A DNA stretch of 16,294 bases from Coemansia sp. RSA 1804 (lineage: Eukaryota; Kickxellomycota; Kickxellomycetes; Kickxellales; Kickxellaceae). A program made the position numbers and the translations under genes. This document shows, piece by piece, positions 7,740 through 16,055 of the stretch. A model generated the notes under the pieces. That model was not told where the DNA came from and made no database searches. It saw only the letters and a program-made list of their open reading frames with translations. The stretch's first letter is position 1; every line of letters begins with the position of its first letter. The DNA is taken from the NCBI GenBank assembly GCA_027578815.1, contig JANBTH010000489.1, positions 1-16,294 on the forward strand, in the 5' to 3' direction.

Positions 7740-10031
7740 CTATGGATGGCGGTCTTTGCGCTCAGACGCTTTGTAGGCCACAAAGCCACGCAGGTTCTCA
7801 ACAACAAGATCGATGCGGTCGCGCAGCTCACGATTCTTTCTGCGGTCGACAGACTTTGCCAGACGGCGTATCGAAGGATAGAGCTTGCGGAGCCTGTCCA
7901 AAAAGTTGCCACGAACAAACACCGGCTCGTCATAGTCAAAGTCTGCGTCGCTGTATATGTCAAACATTATATCCAGCGCCTCTGCAATCAGCTCAACGGG
8001 CACACTATTCGCTGCATAGGCTTCTTTAGAGTCAGCATACTCCAGAATCGGCCTGGAAATGATCTGCTCAAGAATGTAGCTCCCAATGTACCTGTTCTCT
8101 TCTATGTAGCCAGGCTGGCGGCGAGCAATATGTCCAAGAGCGCCAACTACTTTGACTCGAATTTCCGGACTAGATGTGACTTCGCAAACATGGATTAGTC
8201 CCTTGATCTGCTCCGCTGTCACAGGTACAGAGCCACTGACACAGCGTGCAAGCGTCCACATACAGCCAAATACTGGTTCCAGAACCGCAGACCTCAGGCG
8301 CTGATCCTCTTCCTGGTGTTCCTTTGGTGCTGCTTCCATTCCATAAACGTATTCAGCTATAGAAATTAGAAAGCGCCACCAGCTGCCGACGCTGTCCATG
8401 TGTAAGCGGAACCAGCTCTTTAGGGACTCTTCAATAACAAGCAAAAAGTTGTTGAGGCATCCAAGCGCACGTTCCTCAAGAGCAACAAAGTCCTCAACAA
8501 CAGAAACAATCATCTTATTGCAGCTTCCCTCTGAGGACTCAAGACATTCGTTCAGAGCTGTAGTAATAGTGGTCATTTTTGTCGGTTCTGCCAGGCGCTG
8601 AAGAGACGGTATTATTGAGTTTATAAATACGCCCAGAATCGATCCTTGTACAGCTTGCTCTGTGCCCTTTGCAACTGTGCCCTCGTCTGCCAGAACACCA
8701 TCCATATCATCTTGGTCAAGGCCGGTGTCCTCGGCATCCACGCCTTCCATATCCTTTTCGTACTCGCCCTCCATCCCGCTATCATACTCATCACCTCCAG
8801 CATCGTCACTATTGCTATTGTCGTCATTGTTTTCGTGGTTGTTTTCTTCCTGCTCTGCATCTGGGTCGGACGCGCCCTCATCAGTAAATATATTTGCAGC
8901 CAGTTCAAGCGCCATCTGAACATAATCCATGTGTGAGCTAATGCGATCTATTGCCACGGTTCCATCTGAGATCACGCTGTTGTTCATTGCATTCGCATCA
9001 TCATCCATCTCGGTTGGATCCAGATCAGCAGCACCAGAAGTGACGGAGGACTTTAGCGAGGCAATTGTCTTTGCTGCGGCTTCATGTATATCGAATGAAA
9101 TAAACTGGGCAATCACTTGGACCAGTGTACCCGAGAGATCCTCCCAGGGCTTTAAGTCTTCAGCAGGTATTCCATCTAGACTGTCCTTGTATTTCTTTTT
9201 CAGCGAGGCAAGCGCCGCTGGTTTTATGTTTGCAAGTATTCCGCCTGCCAGAATACGGGTGATGGCAAGGTCATCGGCAGATATTGAAGGATTATCCGCG
9301 TGTTGCATCTGTACCACATTTCTCAGGGTATCAACTGCACCGTCCTGGCTAAGTAGCGCTCGTCTTGCGTAAAAGGTGCCATCGGTCAGGGTGCAAAGGA
9401 ACTGACCAGCTGTATGCACAAGAGACGGTGGAAGCTTGTCCGCAACACCAAAAAATGACACGAGAAATGGCGTCAGTGACATATCATTGATCTGTCTGAT
9501 GCTCGAGGAAACCGTCTCACAGAGCACCCATAGAATCGAAATAAGGTTGTCTGTTGTAACAAAAACCAGCTTGCGCTCAGCACCATCACTGCTCTTATCG
9601 CTATCTTTCTGTTTGATAATATCGTCTATCGATTTTGCCAGACGTGGAACAAGGCTCTGGATGGCAGCAAATATGTTCTTACGACACATTTCTTCTGCCG
9701 CTCCCTGGTCAATGGCGGCAATGTTGTGTAGGGCGCCTGAGACCTGCACAACAACATCCGGAACCAAATCTGACAGCCGCTCGATTAAAGCGGTGATCAC
9801 GTTGTTTGCCAGCAACATACGACGAATCGAGTGATCGTCTGAGACAAGGAGGTTGCTTGCGCTTGCTGCAGCCCATACCCGATCGTTGGCATCGGCGGAT
9901 GCCAGCCTGCTCAGCAGTGCCGGAACCTCATCCTTGCTCTGCACGGTTGTGACAGCGCCTTGCACAGCAGGCGGACCCAGAGGATTGTAGCGCTGCTGTT
10001 GCTTGAACGTGCGTTTCTGCGCCCTACCCAT
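7740..10031 (-). CDS. SYO1: Symportin Syo1, importin adaptor for ribosomal proteins L5/L11
   Basis: The protein has 763 residues. In yeast, Syo1 binds nascent uL18 (Rpl5) and uL5 (Rpl11) together and carries them into the nucleus with Kap104 for 5S RNP assembly. The sequence fits. A basic N-terminus (MGRAQKRTFK) is followed by RYNPLGPP, an R-x2-P-L variant of the PY-NLS. ARM/HEAT-type helices start near residue 34 (PALLSRLASADANDRVWAAA). A long Asp/Glu/Asn-rich acidic loop lies at about 386-450, then further helical repeats run to the C-terminus, which ends in basic residues. It is longer than the yeast protein (about 620 residues), partly through the acidic region. I chose the ATG at 10031-10029 because it has G at -3 and +4 and begins at the conserved basic segment. 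The frame is open 43 codons further upstream, encoding a hydrophobic stretch that is probably leader. Confidence 0.9.
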   Translation of the reverse strand: MGRAQKRTFKQQQRYNPLGPPAVQGAVTTVQSKDEVPALLSRLASADANDRVWAAASASNLLVSDDHSIRRMLLANNVITALIERLSDLVPDVVVQVSGALHNIAAIDQGAAEEMCRKNIFAAIQSLVPRLAKSIDDIIKQKDSDKSSDGAERKLVFVTTDNLISILWVLCETVSSSIRQINDMSLTPFLVSFFGVADKLPPSLVHTAGQFLCTLTDGTFYARRALLSQDGAVDTLRNVVQMQHADNPSISADDLAITRILAGGILANIKPAALASLKKKYKDSLDGIPAEDLKPWEDLSGTLVQVIAQFISFDIHEAAAKTIASLKSSVTSGAADLDPTEMDDDANAMNNSVISDGTVAIDRISSHMDYVQMALELAANIFTDEGASDPDAEQEENNHENNDDNSNSDDAGGDEYDSGMEGEYEKDMEGVDAEDTGLDQDDMDGVLADEGTVAKGTEQAVQGSILGVFINSIIPSLQRLAEPTKMTTITTALNECLESSEGSCNKMIVSVVEDFVALEERALGCLNNFLLVIEESLKSWFRLHMDSVGSWWRFLISIAEYVYGMEAAPKEHQEEDQRLRSAVLEPVFGCMWTLARCVSGSVPVTAEQIKGLIHVCEVTSSPEIRVKVVGALGHIARRQPGYIEENRYIGSYILEQIISRPILEYADSKEAYAANSVPVELIAEALDIMFDIYSDADFDYDEPVFVRGNFLDRLRKLYPSIRRLAKSVDRRKNRELRDRIDLVVENLRGFVAYKASERKDRHP

Positions 10032-11240
10032 GGCCGGTTTTAGCAATACGAGAAAGACTATAAAGAAAAATGAATGGAGAGCAACAAGAATAAAGAAGGG
10101 CGGTGAAGATGAAACAGCGCAAACTCTGGAAAACATTTGCCAAAAAATCTGAACCAGCAACAGTTGTCATGCCCAAAAAAAGCCAAATGTAAAAAAAGGA
10201 AAGAATCTTTTGATCCGATCCAAGAGGCTGTAATCCCGTGATGCGCACTTGCAGCAAGCGCTTCGCTTAATCCGTTGATCGTTATCTGTTTGCTGGGATC
10301 ATTCAGAAGCACAGCTTTCACGCGTTGGTTTACAACAGATGCCCCGCCTCCCTAACATCTGTTTTTCTTTTTGCCAGCGTTCCTTGCTGGTTTTCACTCG
10401 GAAAATATCAAGCATCCAGAAACACACAAAAAAGCGCAGGGGCTTTTACAAAGTGCATCAGCTGCGCCTGTGCATTGCTGATTCAGAGAGATTGCGCATT
10501 GGCCATTCTATGTTGTTGCTGTTGTTGGCTCTACTGCCCATGTTGCCTTGCTTTTGCGCTGAAACGGGGGATTTTGTATCGGGTTTCCCACACTTTTTTA
10601 TTTATGCTTCCGAGCAGAGAATGGCCCCGGTTCAAGAAATTACACTTTGGTTGCTGTGTATCACATCTTCTTTGTGGAATAGCCAGCTGAAAAATGACAA
10701 GCGATAGTTGCGTTTGAGGTTTGGCTGAAACGGTTACTGATAGTGAATAGATGGCTCTTGACCATTGAACCACGCTGGTTGCTGTCGGTTCTTTTCTTTC
10801 TCAATCCCCTGTTAGGGTCTAGGCCTGTGGGCAATTGACATTTGTCATGCCTCTTCCTCCCATCCTTCCTGTTCTGACAAAGAGCTGGCCGGTGATTGGG
10901 CTGGTTTATTGGTCTGACGAGTCCCGATTTTCCCGATGCGACAATATGACACCCGCGTCACAACCCCATTCCGTCGTTTTACGCGGCAGCTGATAACGAG
11001 CATGCTTATAAAATGGAAAAAGAACACAGACAAAAGTGCCTTTCCCCCTATTCCGTCAGTTGTTCTCTTTGCGCTATATAATACCCTCGACGCAATTGAT
11101 TTCTTCTGGCTCTTTGCGAAAACGGCCTTTTTCCATATCGCTCTATCTCTTTTTGTTTCTTCCAACAACAGAAAACGTTCTTCTATACTTTTGACAACAC
11201 CTACGCTTTACTTACTCGAAATACAAGCAAGCAACATACG
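10032..11240. promoter_or_regulatory. Divergent promoter between SYO1 and FBP1
   Basis: No convincing gene lies in these 1209 bp; overlapping frames of about 120 codons at 10325-10707 look like chance. Toward FBP1 there are two inverted CCAAT boxes (ATTGG at 10895-10899 and 10908-10912, 13 bp apart), STRE-like CCCCT at 10806-10810 and 11045-11049, AGGGG at 10438-10442, and TATA-like TATAAAA at 11007-11013 and TATATAAT at 11075-11082. A C/T-rich leader runs to the FBP1 ATG. Known fbp1 promoters of yeasts use glucose- and stress-responsive sites, so such elements make sense here, but single short matches are weak evidence. SYO1's own leader (plus-strand A/G-rich) lies at about 10032-10200. Confidence 0.5.
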
Positions 11241-12281
11241 ATGACGGACCACCACAAGACCAACATCATGACGCTGACGCGGTATGTCCTTGAGCAGCAG
11301 CGCACCCACCCTGACGCAACGGGCGATCTAACGATAGCAATAAACTCGGTGCAAGTGGGATGCAAGTTTGTCGAGTCGTGTGTGCGCAAGGCACGGCTCA
11401 TCAACCTGGTAGGATTGGCTGGAAACACCAATGTGCAGGGCGAAGACCAGAAGAAGCTGGATGTGCTGTCGAACGAGATGTTTGTCAATGCGCTGATGGC
11501 GTCGGGAAAGTTCTCGTTTATGGTTTCGGAGGAGGTTGACGAAATTGTTGCTGTGCCAGAGGAGCTGCGTGGCAAGTACTGCATCACGTTTGATCCTCTT
11601 GACGGAAGCAGCAACATCGATGCCGGTGTCAATGTTGGCACCATCTTTGGTATCTGGAAGCTTCCATCGGGGCCCAGTGCGACAGTGGATGAGATTCTGG
11701 TGCCTGGGTCAGAGATTGTTGCAGGCGGGTACTGCATGTACGGATCCTCCTGCAACCTTGTTCTCACCTTTGGCAACAACTGCGTAGAGGGGTTCACGCT
11801 TGATCCGGCGTTGGGCGAGTTTATTCTGACGCATCCAAACATCAGAATTCCTCCCCGCGGCAAGATCTACTCGGTGAATGAAGGCAACTCGGCATACTGG
11901 GACGATGCTACAAAGGCATACTTTGACAGCCTCAAATTTCCTTCACCAGAGAGCGGGAAGAAGCCCTACTCGGCTCGTTATATCGGCTCCATGGTGGCAG
12001 ACGTCCACCGCACACTCCTGTACGGAGGCATCTTTGCGTATCCCAGCGACCGCAAGTCTCGTTCCGGAAAGCTGAGAATTCTGTACGAATCGTTCCCAAT
12101 GGCATTTATTACCGAGCAGGCTGGTGGCAAGGCAACAACTGGCGTGCAGCGCGTGCTAGATCTGGTGCCCAAGCACATCCATGACCGCTGCCCAATTTTC
12201 CTTGGTGGTACCGATGACATTGCAGATGTCGAGGCTGCTTTTGCCAACAACACCAACTGGCTCAACGAAACCCAGAAGTAA
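11241..12281 (+). CDS. FBP1: Fructose-1,6-bisphosphatase (class I)
   Basis: The protein has 346 residues and is the gluconeogenic enzyme that hydrolyses fructose-1,6-bisphosphate to fructose-6-phosphate in the cytosol. The metal-site residues are all present: E97/E98 in SEEVDE, and D118 and D121 in FDPLDGSSNID. The family signature GKLRILYESFPMA (276-288) with E283 is intact, as is the substrate region ARYIGSMVADVHR. Numbering happens to match the pig enzyme closely. AMP-site equivalents T31, K112 and Y113 are conserved, with K at the R140 position. The start has A at -3 and is the first Met. The N-terminus is shorter than budding yeast Fbp1 and lacks its Pro2 and RRxS site. It is one exon and converges on TMA22 downstream. 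Confidence 0.98.
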   Translation: MTDHHKTNIMTLTRYVLEQQRTHPDATGDLTIAINSVQVGCKFVESCVRKARLINLVGLAGNTNVQGEDQKKLDVLSNEMFVNALMASGKFSFMVSEEVDEIVAVPEELRGKYCITFDPLDGSSNIDAGVNVGTIFGIWKLPSGPSATVDEILVPGSEIVAGGYCMYGSSCNLVLTFGNNCVEGFTLDPALGEFILTHPNIRIPPRGKIYSVNEGNSAYWDDATKAYFDSLKFPSPESGKKPYSARYIGSMVADVHRTLLYGGIFAYPSDRKSRSGKLRILYESFPMAFITEQAGGKATTGVQRVLDLVPKHIHDRCPIFLGGTDDIADVEAAFANNTNWLNETQK

Positions 12282-12599
12282 GGGCGCCCCCCACACACGT
12301 CTAGTAGCAAATGCAGTTTCATGAAGCATTTCTAGGATTACTTTTTCCGTTTTCTGACCGCCATCGCTTGTTTTCTTTTCTTTTTTTGCTTTTCTAATTC
12401 CATATTGTTTCAAATACTAGTTTATAGGATATGCGGTTGTAGTAATTGCTTGTGTGGGTTATATATGGCCAGATGTGCAGACACACAAAAAGTAGAAAAA
12501 GGAAATGAAAGGATAGCACAAAAAAGCAGTGCTCGGTGAAAACTAGCAACATTGTCGTCAATACGGCAGAGACAGGGAGCGAAGAGCATACACAGAATG
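12282..12599. other. Convergent intergenic region FBP1/TMA22
   Basis: These 318 bp between the two stop codons are T- and A-rich and hold both 3' UTRs. I see no canonical AATAAA on either strand, so variant polyadenylation signals are likely. No RNA gene, repeat or coding sequence was recognised. Confidence 0.5.
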
Positions 12600-13187
12600 C
12601 TATGCAGCCACCTTTTTGTTCTTCTTCTCATCCTCGACCATCGCAATGTTCTCCTCTGGGACTTGCGGGTGGAGCTTAAGAATGAGATCTCTGATCTCCT
12701 CAGAAAAATCGCCCTGCACCACAATCTCATCCTGGCCCTGCGGGGTTTTGGACACCGATCCACCACAGGCAAAGTGGTTGGCAAATGTCTTTGCAGTCTT
12801 CTTCAGATCAATGCCAAAGATATCAAGCCCAAATACGCTGGTGACGCATTTGCGTTTGTTACGTACCACCCGTCTAATGACAATCTTGGATGTCTTTTTC
12901 TTTTCCATCTCGCGTGCCATGCGTGCCTCTTCTTTAGTGACTGCCTTCTCCATCTTTGCGGCCTCCTTGGCTTCCTTCTCCTCGCTCAGCGTGGTCATCG
13001 CAAGCTTCTCGGTAATGGCGTTGTCGCTATACAGCTGCTGGTAAACGCTGGGATGAGTCTCTTTAAGCCATGCCTGGCATTTGTTCTTTGAAGCGGAGAA
13101 CTCGCAGTATTCGGGCGGCAGACTGCAAACAGCGCAGTAAAGCAGGGTCTTCTTCGCTGGAGCTGGAGCTTGCACTGCAGTATCCAT
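12600..13187 (-). CDS. TMA22: Tma22/DENR translation machinery-associated protein
   Basis: The protein has 195 residues, close to yeast Tma22 (about 198). Together with Tma20 (MCT-1 type) it binds the 40S subunit, removes deacylated tRNA after termination and affects re-initiation. The N-terminal zinc motif YCAVCSLPPEYCEF is clear, with Cys 18, 21, 28 and 37 in the same C-x2-C-x6-C-x8-C spacing as human DENR. A charged, Lys/Glu-rich linker follows (about 68-98). The SUI1/eIF1-like domain (about 101-180) contains KIVIRRVVRNKRK, VFGLDIFGIDLKK and FACGGSVSK. The C-terminus is Lys-rich. I chose the ATG at 13187-13185 (A at -3, G at +4). The frame is open another 34 codons upstream, but that stretch is hydrophobic and unlike the family. 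TMA20 is not in this window. Confidence 0.96.
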   Translation of the reverse strand: MDTAVQAPAPAKKTLLYCAVCSLPPEYCEFSASKNKCQAWLKETHPSVYQQLYSDNAITEKLAMTTLSEEKEAKEAAKMEKAVTKEEARMAREMEKKKTSKIVIRRVVRNKRKCVTSVFGLDIFGIDLKKTAKTFANHFACGGSVSKTPQGQDEIVVQGDFSEEIRDLILKLHPQVPEENIAMVEDEKKNKKVAA

Positions 13188-13429
13188 TTTTCTTATAGCA
13201 AAAACCGGTGCAGATAGATATGTCCGTTGAACAATGAAATAGAGCAGAAACAGAGCAAAAAATGTAAGTGGACTATAAAAGAAAGCCAAATTGCAGAAGC
13301 TCCACTATCAAGAAAAACCGTGGAAATGTCACCACTGGAACATACACCAAAATGGAAAAGGCGCAAATGTAGGGGTAAAGCCCACGTGAGCGCTTGAGAA
13401 AGCTGTAGAGCAAAAAAAAGCCAGATAGC
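13188..13429. promoter_or_regulatory. TMA22 promoter and MES1 3' UTR
   Basis: These 242 bp lie between two genes on the minus strand. They contain a perfect E-box CACGTG at 13383-13388, just 47 bp downstream of the MES1 stop and about 195 bp upstream of the TMA22 ATG. The TMA22-proximal half is C/T-rich on the minus strand. No clear minus-strand AATAAA for MES1 is visible. Confidence 0.45.
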
Positions 13430-16055
13430 TCAAGAGCTCACAGCACTTGTGGCGGGGTTGGCTTTGTCTTTCTTAGATTTCTTGACTTTCTTGGGCTTCG
13501 AGTCCTTGGCATCTGCTTCTCCTGGAGCTCCGCTGAACTTTGCACGCCATTCATCAATCTTCTTCTCGTCAATGCGCGTAAACAGGTACTCTGCCTGGGC
13601 AATGACGTGACCGGCACCAAGCTCCAGCTCAAAGGTATCGGTGATAACGCGTTCTGGCGCATTAAGCTGGCGTGCGATGCTGGCTGAGGTGATTGGCATA
13701 AATGGATGGAGCAGCGCGCCAAGCAAATAGATCAGATTCGCAGCAACGGCAAGCACAGTGTCGCACTGAGCACGCTGGTCGCTGAAGAGCGAGTTATCGA
13801 GACGGGATTCCTGGAGATACAGGTTTCCACGTGCCGAGATGTCCATGGCAGTGCGGAGACCGGATCTGATATGCACAGCATCCATCTGCTCAATGTAGCG
13901 CGCAACCAGAACATTGACATCATCAATGAGGCGACGATCGGGCGTATCAGCGCCAGGCGCAATGCGTGAAAGATCGGGTGCAGGGAGGACGCCAGCGTAC
14001 TTTGTGTTGGCGTCAAGGAACTTGATAACTCGGTTGCAGAAGTTGCCTAGGTTGGCCAGAAGCTCGCTGTTGTTGCGCGCGACAAAGTCATTCCAGGTAA
14101 ACAGAGTGTCGGATGTCTCGGGGCGGCACGACAGCAGATAGTAGCGCCAGACGTCGGACGGCACACCAGTGTCGCGGGCGTTGTTTCCAAACACACCGAC
14201 TCCACGCGACTTTGAGAACTTTCCAGACTCGTAGTTGAGGTACTCGCAAGAGGAGATGTGGTGCAAAAGAGTCCATTCGTCGCCGGTTGCAATCTCCGTA
14301 GAGGGGAAGATAATAGTGTGGAACGGCACGTTGTCTTTGCCCATAAACTGATACAGCTTGACGTTGTCGGGGTTCTTCCACCACTTCTCCCACTGGTCTG
14401 TGTAGTTGGCAGTGATCGACGGATAGCCAATGCAGGCATCAAACCACACGTAGAATACCTTTTTGTCAAACCCGTCCAGAGGAATCGGCACGCCCCACTT
14501 GAGGTCGCGAGTAATACAGCGCGGCTGCATTCCTTTCTTGAGCCAGTTGTTCGTAATGGCGAGTCCGTTCGCCGACCATACGCCCTCCGATGACGCCTTG
14601 CGAATGAATTCCTCGCATTTTGGCTGCAGCTTGTCCAGATCAAGAAACAGGTGCTTCGAATTGCGCACCACCGGCGTACTGTTGTCAATCTTGCAGCGCG
14701 GATTGATCAGCTCCGTTGCGTTGTATACTCCGCCACAGCCATCGCACTGGTCTCCGCGCGCATCCTCGTATCCGCATTTAGGGCATGTGCCCTCCACAAA
14801 GCGATCTGCCAGGAAGCGGTTGCATGTTTCACAGAATGGCTGCTCTGTAATATCCTCGGAGATGAATCCGTTCTCGTAGCACTTGAGGAATATGCTCTGC
14901 ACTATTTCCGTCTGCTTGTCTGTCGTAGTGCGTCCAAAGTAGTCAAACGAGAGATTGAACCAGTCGTAGACGTCCTTGTGCAGAGTGTGGTACTTGTCAC
15001 ACAGCTCTTGACAGGTTAGATTCTCCTCAAATGCCTTAATCTCCGTTGTAGTGCCGTACTCGTCAGTGCCGCAGATATAGAGCGTGTTGTTTCCACGTGC
15101 ACGCGAGTAACGCGCAAAAACATCGGCAGACAGCGTTGATCCGATGATGTTGCCCAAATGGGGCACATTGTTGACATAAGGCAGCGCTGATGTAATCAGC
15201 ACGTTCTTCTCGCCTTCCTTTGGAAGAACAATGCCTGAGGGATTCAGGTCAAGCGCAACCAATCCATTGACCTTGCGGTTCTCCGCAGTGGCCTCTGCAC
15301 GCACCAAAACACTGACAACCTACACAAAAAAATTACATCTCCACAAGCAGCCAAAAGCTCATTTAGGAAATCCATCACCAAAAGGCATCATAAGCGGAAA
15401 CCATTGCGCAATAGACCCCACAACAGCTAGCTAGCTGCATGGCATAGCCAAAACAAGGAAATGGAAAATCATGACTCACATTGGTTGAATACACAGGCAG
15501 TACAGAAACAACTGCTTCCGACGAAACAAGCTGGGAATACCACTTCTGTAACGCTGGGTACTTGCTAAGCGTGTTGTTCTTTGCATTAGACAAAGCATAG
15601 TACAGGCTCCCAAAAAGAACCGCATCAACCGCAGAAACACCACTGTTGTCTCCTTTCGCACGAATGGCTGAAACCTTTGGTTCGGCTGAAGAAACTACAG
15701 TCTCAACCTCCTTGTCTGTTGGAATCCCACAAAGTGTTTTCTCCTCCCATTCCAGCAGCTGCTCAATCGAAAAGCGCTCTTCCTGTGGTAGCGCCCATAT
15801 GCGGTAGAGGTAGCGGACCACCGCGTTGGCATCGTAGATCTTTGTCTGTGTATCGCTAAGCGTAACCCAGTACGGCTGTTTGGATTTCGAAGCCCCGGCC
15901 TCGGCTGAGACGGGCGCATCTGCCCATTGCACTGCTGAGCCTGTAGCCTGCGCAGCAACCAGTATCTTTAGAAGCCCAGCCGCCGACGCAGTGTTTGCTG
16001 CTGGTGCTGCAAGATTCTTCGTGATTGTAATTGTGCTTTGGCCCGCTTTTGTCAT
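13430..16055 (-). CDS. MES1: Cytosolic methionyl-tRNA synthetase (two exons)
   Basis: This enzyme charges tRNA-Met with methionine. Exon 1 (16055-15480, 192 codons) encodes a GST-like N-domain ending KYPALQKWYSQLV, of the kind that in yeast Mes1 docks onto Arc1. Exon 2 (15319-13430) encodes the class I catalytic core and anticodon domain. The joined protein has 821 residues. The HIGH-type motif is HLGN (246-249, after ALPYVNNVP). The KMSKS-type motif is KFSKS (559-563). Zinc-knuckle cysteines lie at 355/358, 371/374 and 384/387 (CETC, CPKC, CDGC). The anticodon-domain helix NSELLANLGNFCNRV is present. A Lys-rich tail (KPKKVKKSKKDK) may help tRNA binding; no WHEP or EMAP-II-like domain is seen. 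The start at 16055 has A at -3. Exon 2 has no ATG before the HIGH motif, so it cannot be an independent gene. The stop is TGA at 13432-13430. Confidence 0.95.
15320..15479 (-). other. Spliceosomal intron of MES1
   Basis: The donor is GTGAGT (15479-15474) right after the AAT codon, and the acceptor is gtgtag, ending at 15320. The intron is 160 nt, phase 0. Joining gives ...PVYSTN followed by VVSVLVRAEATAEN with the frame kept. The alternative acceptors gtcag and gtgcag just downstream put exon 2 in the wrong frame. A T-run precedes the acceptor, and cctaaat about 50 nt upstream is a candidate branch site. The intron carries an in-frame TGA if retained. Confidence 0.88.
15424..15437. repeat. 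14-bp perfect palindrome inside the MES1 intron
   Basis: The sequence cagctagctagctg equals its own reverse complement, and the symmetry does not extend further. It contains two overlapping gctagc units. As RNA it is too tight to form a useful hairpin; chance is plausible. Confidence 0.6.

Noticed and set aside
10325..10707. Two overlapping frames of about 120 codons in the SYO1-FBP1 promoter
   Set aside because: They are rich in Cys, Leu and Phe without pattern, overlap each other in different frames and have no family resemblance. Chance frames in promoter DNA.
11201..11863. 220-codon open frame on the minus strand opposite FBP1
   Set aside because: It lies wholly across the FBP1 coding sequence and its start, has no recognisable motif, and is a shadow of third-position codon bias.
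13430..15307. MES1 exon 2 as an independent gene starting at 15307
   Set aside because: The codon at 15307 is TTG, not ATG, and no Met occurs before the HIGH motif. The splice join keeps the frame and gives a complete MetRS.
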